Assembly (NCBI RefSeq): GCF_015461845.1
Contig: NZ_JACOPW010000011.1
Location: 62,001-126,000, forward strand
DNA from: Pseudomonas mucoides
Lineage (GTDB): Bacteria > Pseudomonadota > Gammaproteobacteria > Pseudomonadales > Pseudomonadaceae
Direction: 5' to 3'
Length of the DNA: 64,000 nucleotides
Below, in pieces: positions 58,555 to 64,000 of this stretch. The translations under genes were made by a program, and so were the position numbers. The notes under the pieces were generated by a model that was not told the DNA's origin, made no database searches, and saw only the letters and a list, made by a program, of their open reading frames with translations. The stretch's first letter is position 1. Each line of letters opens with the position of its first letter.

Positions 58555-59538
58555 ATGCCTAATGAGACACAGTCTTCCAGTCCGATGCCTAGTGTTTTGC
58601 GCCCGGCGACACCCAACAATCCGCCAAGCCATCAAAAATCAAAACAAGGCGCAATACTTGGCCAAGGGGAAAACACTGCACTTACTTCCCCCTTCATTCC
58701 GCCAACCGGCTCGGTGAAACCGGCGCCGCCCCCTGTAAAATCGAAACCGACCGCCTTTCAAGTGCCTAAAATCTGCCCTCTGTGCAGGACCCATCACACC
58801 GGTGCTTGCGCGACTAAACAGTCGACTCCACCCTCTTCCGACGCCGGAAAACCTGCTACCGCTCAAGAGATCCTCGACAAATATAAGAGCGGTTATGCTG
58901 CAACAGATAGAGTACTGCCCTTCACCCTCATGAAAGATGTAACAAACGACTCACTGAGCTTTTCTGAAAAGAAAGCCAGTCAAAAACATCTAGATAAAGT
59001 ATCGAACAAGAAATTCGCCCTCCGACACTACACAAAATCAGTCGATGGACCACCGACTTACAACACCATCAACCCGAACTTTGAGCTGGTGAACACAGGT
59101 GTTAAAACACTTAACAGAACTCAAGGGAGCAATACAAACGAAGACGACTGGAATCGCCTTGGCAATACCGCATTTACGTTCTTTTTGTTAGCCATTGACG
59201 GAAAGGTTTCTGAACGGAGGTTTTTGGCCTCCATGACACATTATGCAGAATTTGATTTGGAAGACCCTGCACTGTTGTCCAGCCTGGGACTCGACACCGC
59301 CGAGTTTTTTGCATCTCCAGACTTACTGCATGAGAAAAACTTGTCCGCAGTCAAGGCTGTTAAAGGTCCGTTAAGTGAGCTGAAGTCTTTAATGATTGCC
59401 AGCTCAGAGCTTCAGCCTATTCAGTTGGGTATTATGCACGCCGCCCCTTTGCTTGAAGTCATTGACACCAAGTTCCAGGGAAGCCTGGAAATTAAAATTC
59501 CAGGTTCGGTTCCTGTGCCCCGATGGATTCCGGTCTAA
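58555..59538 (+). CDS. Protein of unknown function, possible ADP-ribosyltransferase-like domain
   Basis: This 327-aa protein is not recognised. Residues 1-65 are disordered, rich in Pro/Ser/Asn/Gln. Residues 74-86 contain a possible metal-binding knuckle CPLCRTHHTGAC. From about 150 a folded domain begins with KFALRHYTKS, then YNTINPNFELVNTG, RLGNTAFTFFLLAI, RRFLASMTHYAEFDL and a helical end. The order RHYT, then a hydrophobic strand, then a late Glu recalls HYT-type ADP-ribosyltransferase toxin domains, but this is weak resemblance only. No signal peptide is seen. GGAG eleven bases before ATG supports the start. It shares a control region with the divergent adhesin. GC is lower than in its neighbours. 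Confidence 0.7.
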   Translation: MPNETQSSSPMPSVLRPATPNNPPSHQKSKQGAILGQGENTALTSPFIPPTGSVKPAPPPVKSKPTAFQVPKICPLCRTHHTGACATKQSTPPSSDAGKPATAQEILDKYKSGYAATDRVLPFTLMKDVTNDSLSFSEKKASQKHLDKVSNKKFALRHYTKSVDGPPTYNTINPNFELVNTGVKTLNRTQGSNTNEDDWNRLGNTAFTFFLLAIDGKVSERRFLASMTHYAEFDLEDPALLSSLGLDTAEFFASPDLLHEKNLSAVKAVKGPLSELKSLMIASSELQPIQLGIMHAAPLLEVIDTKFQGSLEIKIPGSVPVPRWIPV

Positions 59539-59554
59539 GGAGCGATGACCCGCC

Positions 59555-59583
59555 AGCCTCTACGTTTAAGCCACGTAGAGGCT
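59555..59583. terminator. Hairpin at convergent gene ends
   Basis: An 11-bp stem AGCCTCTACGT / ACGTAGAGGCT with a 7-base loop covers the stop codon of the sensor kinase and lies 17 bases after the unknown gene. No T run is present; the termination role in both directions is inferred. Confidence 0.5.
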
Positions 59584-62500
59584 CAGCTTATCGGCCAATT
59601 GCTCCATCTCCCGCTGCAGCTCATCCACCGCTTCGGCCAATCGGGAAGTGTCCCGCCCCGTGCAGACGACTTCAAGATGCTCACAGCACTGAATCAGTCG
59701 CTGAGCCCTGATGATGCGCGCTCCCCCCTTCACCCGGTGCGCCAGGCCCGACAATGCATTCAGGTCGTGCTTGGTGAACAACTGAATCAACCGTGCCATG
59801 TCTTCTTCATTCGCCGTGGACAGATCACCAATCAGACTATTGATCGACGCTTTGTCGCCCCGAGTCAGTTGCTCAAGGCTGCTCAGGTCAATCTCATTGC
59901 TGCCGTGCACCGAGGTCTGCTCCTCACTTCGTTCCATCGGCGCTACAGCCTCCAGGCACGCCTTCAATTCCTCAAGCCCGATGGGCTTGAACAGACAATC
60001 GTCCATGCCTGCTTCGATGCAACGAACCCGCTCCTCCTGTTGGGCGTTTGCTGTATACCCCAGGATCAAACACGGTACACGACCTTGGGTACGCTCCTCT
60101 TCGCGGATGACCTGGGTTAACTCGTAGCCACTCATCATTGGCATGTTGCAGTCTGTGATCACTACATCGAACCATTGACTGCGCCAGGCTTGCAGCCCTC
60201 GCGCACCGTCTTCGGCATCGCTCACCCGGTGTCCGAGGTGGCTTAGCTGCTGAGACAGCAACAGGCGATTGGCGGGATAGTCGTCAATAACCAGCACATT
60301 CAGCACATGATGTTGCAGGGCCACGTCGAACGGCATCATCCCGGGCAATTCAGCCAGTGGCTCCAGCGCCGGCAAATTCAGATGGACTTCAACCTTTGTT
60401 CCCTTGCCGAAAACGCTGCTCATGAGCAAACGCCCGCCCATCATTTCGCAGAGCGTGCGACTGATTACCAACCCCAACCCAGAACCACTGCGCGCGGACT
60501 GGGTGTTATTGCTTGCCTGGGTAAACGGGCTGAACAAGCTCTGCTGATCTTCATCCGAAATGCCAATACCAGTGTCCTCAATGACTAGGGCGACGGTCAT
60601 AAACTGCGAGTTTTTGGCGGGACGGGCCTGCAGGCTCAATCGAACCTGACCGTCCTGGGTGAACTTGATCGCGTTACTCAGCAGATTGGAAACAATCTGT
60701 TTGAAGCGTAAAGGGTCAACGAGCACATCACTTGGCATCTGGAAGTCCAGATCCAGTAGCAGGCTCAGACGTTTTTGCCGGGCGACACCTTCGAAAACCC
60801 GTAACACCGACTCAAGAAGTTCACGCAAATTGGCCCTTTCTGGCGACAGGGACAACCGCCCGGACTCGATTCGGGCAATGTCCAGAATATCGCCGATCAG
60901 GTCCAGCAGGCCATGAGCCGCGCCAGACGCAACCTCAATGGCAAACCGATCCGTGACGCCTTGATCAGCCTTTTTCATCGCAATTTCGAGCATGCCGATG
61001 ACGGCATTCATGGGCGTGCGGATTTCATGACTCATGGTGGCCAAAAACAGACTTTTGGCCCGGTTGGCATCATCGGCATGTTCCTTGGCCTCGTCGGCGA
61101 CCAGCTTTGCTTCACGTAACTGCTCGACAAGCGCCTGGCGTTCGCTGATGTCGATCCAACCGGCAATCACGCCACCCACTTCGCCATTACTGTCGCGGTA
61201 CGGCAGCATCCAGTGATAAATCTGCAGTTCACGGTCATCCAACAACCTGATTACACGATCTTCAACCATAGACATGCCGGTACTGGTGATCCGCTGGAAC
61301 TCCTCCTCATAACGGCTCGCGTCCTCGGGGTGAAGCAACTTCACTTTGCCCTTCCCAATCACCGCCTCGCGCTCTACCCCAAAGACCTTGAGGTAACTGG
61401 AGTTGCAGATCAGCAAAATTCCATTGCGGTCCCGGATGTAAATCGGATGGGGGGTGCCATCAATCAAGACCCGCATAAACTCCAGTTGCTCATTGAGTGC
61501 ATGCTCAGCCTCATCACGCCTGCGCAACGCCACCTTCATATAAGCGATCCATACCAGCGCCAGCGCCAACAGCACCAAAAACCCACAAACCACTTCGACG
61601 ATAAATGCTCTATTGCGCGCCCAATAGCTGTCTTCGACCATCACGTCGTTACGCCAGCGATTCCTTATTTCATCCATTTCCTCGGGGGGGATACTCAACA
61701 GTGCCTTGTCGAGAATGGAATGGAGTTCCAACGCCCCACGACTTGTCGCAAAAGCCATCTGCGCGAAGTCATTACCGACGGTGCTGACGATTCGCAACTG
61801 ACCTTCAAAACGATGATTGATCATGTGACTGCTGAGGATCAGCGTACCGACCATCGCGTCTACTTCCCCGCGGATGACCATACTCATAGCGTGTTCTGAG
61901 TCGTCAGCCTCCACCAAGCGGATTTTTGGATAGTTGCTCATCAGCCATTCGTGCATATTATTATTACGAGTCAGCACCAATCGCTTACCTGCCAGTTGCT
62001 CGAGTGCAATGGGAATATCGGCATCTGCCTTGGCTATCAGCACATAAGGCGAAGCCAGGTAAGGTCGTGTGAAATGCAGCACACGCTCACGAACCGGACT
62101 CGGAGTGAGCGTTGCCAAGAATTCAGAATCACTGTTGCCAACCGCCTCCACCATCGCAGAAACCGACGGCACCACCTGAATATCAAACTTCAGCCCTGTG
62201 CGAAGCGATACTTTGCTCAACACATCATTGGCAATGCCGACAAACTCGCCACTTTTGTTAACAAAAGACAAAGGTGGATAGCCGCCCACTACATTGACCC
62301 GAACACTCGGATGCTCATCCAGCCATCGTTGCTCGCTGCTACTGAAATTCAGACGCCGCTTGCCTGGCATGTTCTCCCCACCCGCCCCCCAGCGGTTCAT
62401 GATTTCCATGCGCGCACTCACTGGAATCGCTGCGATGGCCGCATTAACGACACGAATCAGGGTTTGGTTGTCGCTGTTCATGACGAAACTGAAGTCGCGA

Positions 62501-63219
62501 ACTTCCATGCGCGAGAAGTCCGCCAACTCGACATTATTTATAAAGTTATTATTAATCAGGTAATTGGCGCTGACCGAATCACCAAGATAAACATCCGCCT
62601 GCCCAAACGCTACGGCACCAATGGCGCTCAGCATGGAGGGGTAAACTTGCAGGGTCGCTTTAGGGTAAAAAGCCCGTACGGCATCAGGGGAAATGTAGTG
62701 GTACAGCATGGCAATGGTCTTGCCGTTCAGGTCAACCGGCAAATCACCGCCGTCACCCTTGCGAGTGATTAATGTAGGTTTGTCATTGGCATAAGGATGG
62801 CTGAGCACCATGTTCGGAAACTGCGACTCGTATTCATTGGCCGTTCCGACAAAATCCACGTCTCCTTTTCTGACCGCGTCCACAACCTCACCGCGACTGT
62901 CATAGCGGCGAATTTCAACTTTGAGCCCTAGAAGCTCGCCAATCAACTGCGCATAGTCAATCGTCACCCCTTCCATCTGATCATGATTGATCGTCATATC
63001 GAACGATGCGTAATCGGGAGTGGAGGCCCCCAAAAGCAAAATGCTCTTGGAGCGCAACCAACGCCAATCCCGCTCATCGAGCGTTACGTGATAACCACCG
63101 TTAACGTTCGATCGCCCCAACAGCCCAAGCGTTTTCGGCTCGGCCTCAACCGTGGAGCTGAAGTGGGCAGCAAGAACAAGCACGACCAGCGACAGACAGA
63201 TCTGAAGTGACTTCATCAT
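59566..63219 (-). CDS. BvgS-type hybrid sensor histidine kinase (RocS1-like)
   Basis: This 1217-aa protein has a signal peptide (1-26), two periplasmic solute-binding (Venus-flytrap) domains at about 55-280 and 295-525, and a transmembrane helix at 539-562. A PAS domain follows at about 577-690 (IDGTPHPIYIRDRNGILLIC), a coiled linker, HisKA with His731 in ATMSHEIRTPMNAVIGML, HATPase with N box NLLSNAIKFT, G1 EDTGIGIS and G2 GSGLGLVIS, a receiver with Asp1023 in VVITDCNMPMMSG, and an HPt domain with His1161 in LAHRVKGGAR. This is the full BvgS/RocS plan. The start directly abuts the stop of the response-regulator gene. Its periplasmic signal is unknown. Confidence 0.95.
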   Translation of the reverse strand: MMKSLQICLSLVVLVLAAHFSSTVEAEPKTLGLLGRSNVNGGYHVTLDERDWRWLRSKSILLLGASTPDYASFDMTINHDQMEGVTIDYAQLIGELLGLKVEIRRYDSRGEVVDAVRKGDVDFVGTANEYESQFPNMVLSHPYANDKPTLITRKGDGGDLPVDLNGKTIAMLYHYISPDAVRAFYPKATLQVYPSMLSAIGAVAFGQADVYLGDSVSANYLINNNFINNVELADFSRMEVRDFSFVMNSDNQTLIRVVNAAIAAIPVSARMEIMNRWGAGGENMPGKRRLNFSSSEQRWLDEHPSVRVNVVGGYPPLSFVNKSGEFVGIANDVLSKVSLRTGLKFDIQVVPSVSAMVEAVGNSDSEFLATLTPSPVRERVLHFTRPYLASPYVLIAKADADIPIALEQLAGKRLVLTRNNNMHEWLMSNYPKIRLVEADDSEHAMSMVIRGEVDAMVGTLILSSHMINHRFEGQLRIVSTVGNDFAQMAFATSRGALELHSILDKALLSIPPEEMDEIRNRWRNDVMVEDSYWARNRAFIVEVVCGFLVLLALALVWIAYMKVALRRRDEAEHALNEQLEFMRVLIDGTPHPIYIRDRNGILLICNSSYLKVFGVEREAVIGKGKVKLLHPEDASRYEEEFQRITSTGMSMVEDRVIRLLDDRELQIYHWMLPYRDSNGEVGGVIAGWIDISERQALVEQLREAKLVADEAKEHADDANRAKSLFLATMSHEIRTPMNAVIGMLEIAMKKADQGVTDRFAIEVASGAAHGLLDLIGDILDIARIESGRLSLSPERANLRELLESVLRVFEGVARQKRLSLLLDLDFQMPSDVLVDPLRFKQIVSNLLSNAIKFTQDGQVRLSLQARPAKNSQFMTVALVIEDTGIGISDEDQQSLFSPFTQASNNTQSARSGSGLGLVISRTLCEMMGGRLLMSSVFGKGTKVEVHLNLPALEPLAELPGMMPFDVALQHHVLNVLVIDDYPANRLLLSQQLSHLGHRVSDAEDGARGLQAWRSQWFDVVITDCNMPMMSGYELTQVIREEERTQGRVPCLILGYTANAQQEERVRCIEAGMDDCLFKPIGLEELKACLEAVAPMERSEEQTSVHGSNEIDLSSLEQLTRGDKASINSLIGDLSTANEEDMARLIQLFTKHDLNALSGLAHRVKGGARIIRAQRLIQCCEHLEVVCTGRDTSRLAEAVDELQREMEQLADKLSLYVA

Positions 63220-63846
63220 TTAAAGCAGATCATTGCGTTTGGCGAAATCGGCCAGATAAACAACCGAGGTCACATTGAGCTTCTCAATCAGCCTTGCCTT
63301 GTAGGTACTAACGGTCTTGTTACTCAAGAGCATGAGGTCACCAATTTCCTTATTACTGAGCCCGTTCGCCAGTTGTTTGAGAATCGCCAGTTCTCTATTC
63401 GAGAGCGAACGAATCAGCTCGTCATCCGTGGCGCTTCCATCGCTTCGGCGAACAGATTGAGCCTGTATGTCTGGAAAGTAGCTATAACCCGACATGATGA
63501 CCTTGACGCCCCTGGCCAGTTCATCAAGACCATCGGTTTTGGAGATATACCCGGCCGCACCTGCACTCATGCACCTCATGGAATAAAATTTTGCAGGCAA
63601 AGAGGTCAATACCAGGATCTTGGTCGGGATATCCAAAGCCCGAATACGCCGAATAGCTTCCAGACCGTCAAGCTTCGGAATAGTGATATCCAGTACAAGC
63701 ATGTCAGGTCTATGTGCAATGACCAGTTGAACGGCATCGGCACCATTATCGGTTTCCGCTACGATTTCAAAATTTTCATTCGCCAACAGCATTTTGACCG
63801 ACGAACGTATGAACGGATGATCATCTACAACGATTGCATTTAACAT
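63220..63846 (-). CDS. BvgA-type response regulator (RocA1-like)
   Basis: This 208-aa NarL/FixJ-family regulator (BvgA has 209) has a receiver with Asp53 in LVLDITIPKLDGLE, LVLTS and the Lys in GYISKTDG. Its LuxR helix-turn-helix contains LSNRELAILKQLANGLSNKE and the recognition region LSNKTVSTYKARL. From memory, BvgA of Bordetella has LSNKTVSTYKTRL here and ends LIDFAKRNNL against LADFAKRNDL in this protein, so DNA specificity should be very close. AAGGA seven bases before ATG supports the start. It lies in one operon after an EAL gene and directly before the hybrid kinase. Confidence 0.95.
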   Translation of the reverse strand: MLNAIVVDDHPFIRSSVKMLLANENFEIVAETDNGADAVQLVIAHRPDMLVLDITIPKLDGLEAIRRIRALDIPTKILVLTSLPAKFYSMRCMSAGAAGYISKTDGLDELARGVKVIMSGYSYFPDIQAQSVRRSDGSATDDELIRSLSNRELAILKQLANGLSNKEIGDLMLLSNKTVSTYKARLIEKLNVTSVVYLADFAKRNDLL

Positions 63847-63892
63847 TTGAGTTCCTTGTTACTCCCAAGATAACCACGGTGCTGGAGGCCAT

Positions 63893-64000
63893 TTACGGGT
63901 TCCTTTCGCGCAGCCAGTGCCGAAGCCCTTCCGCACACATTGGACGTCCCAGAAAAAAACCTTGCCCTTCTTCACAGCCCATTTGCAATAACGAATCCCG
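63893..64000 (-). CDS. EAL-domain protein, C-terminal end (cut by window edge)
   Basis: The last 35 codons on the minus strand read LLQMGCEEGQGFFLGRPMCA followed by EGLRHWLRERNP and a stop. GC-x-x-GQG-x-x-x-GRPM is the conserved end of EAL c-di-GMP phosphodiesterase domains. The gene ends 46 bases before the BvgA-type regulator on the same strand, matching EAL gene placement in the P. aeruginosa roc and pvr loci and bvgR in Bordetella. Whether it has a receiver domain cannot be seen. Confidence 0.85.
   Translation of the reverse strand, partial: RDSLLQMGCEEGQGFFLGRPMCAEGLRHWLRERNP

Overview
The window is a chromosomal segment of a fluorescent-group Pseudomonas. The evidence is the overall high GC, more than a dozen REP/REPIN-type inverted repeats of the GTGGGAGCGAGCTTGCTCGCGA kind between genes, and a gene set typical of that group: fecIRA, OprD and GntP transport, DUF6124/DUF3077 small proteins, a PmtA-like metallothionein, YdcZ pairs and polyamine transport. 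No rRNA, tRNA, insertion sequence, prophage or CRISPR array was seen.

Layout. 1-17 kb: accessory metabolism and housekeeping. It holds a cut-off glutathione S-transferase, a secreted protein of seven 13-residue repeats, a YaiW-like lipoprotein, an FAD monooxygenase, a zinc-type HemB, PhzF-like and GST enzymes, an ArsP-like permease, selD-mnmH, an AraC/XapX/oxidoreductase group, a 55-aa metallothionein, and a LysR regulator divergent from a YdcZ pair. 16.1-17.8 kb: an AT-rich cassette of PAAR protein, putative NlpC/LRAT-like thiol effector and membrane-anchored immunity candidate, probably for type VI secretion. 18-29 kb: DUF3077 small proteins behind a structured RNA leader, two chemoreceptors, an NhaC-like antiporter, a two-component system with two PepSY proteins, a patatin and QueD. 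29-45 kb: hydrolase plus cytosine-deaminase-like enzyme, a DapF-like protein lacking both catalytic cysteines, the ferric citrate operon fecIRA, a DUF6124 protein behind a second copy of the RNA leader, GntP plus OprD, and an MHS transporter with a GlxA-type regulator. 46-52.5 kb: a polyamine-type binding protein, aminotransferase and LuxR regulator, then enoyl-CoA hydratase and thiolase.

52.8-64 kb is the most striking region. It is a Bordetella-bvg-like locus: a BvgS-type hybrid sensor kinase (two periplasmic binding domains, PAS, HisKA/HATPase, REC, HPt), a BvgA-type response regulator, an EAL protein running off the right edge, and a second EAL response regulator at 53 kb. They surround a 1110-aa YadA-like trimeric autotransporter adhesin with a small BamE-like lipoprotein and a divergent protein of unknown function. 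The region between adhesin and unknown gene contains the perfect palindrome GTAGGAAATTTCCTAC, made of the inverted TTTCCTA heptads that BvgA binds in Bordetella, plus a second near-perfect copy. A related site lies upstream of the 53-kb EAL gene. The inference is one phosphorelay regulon controlling an adhesin, an unknown protein and a c-di-GMP phosphodiesterase.

Limits: all assignments come from reading motifs and family resemblance by eye; no searches or folding programs were run.
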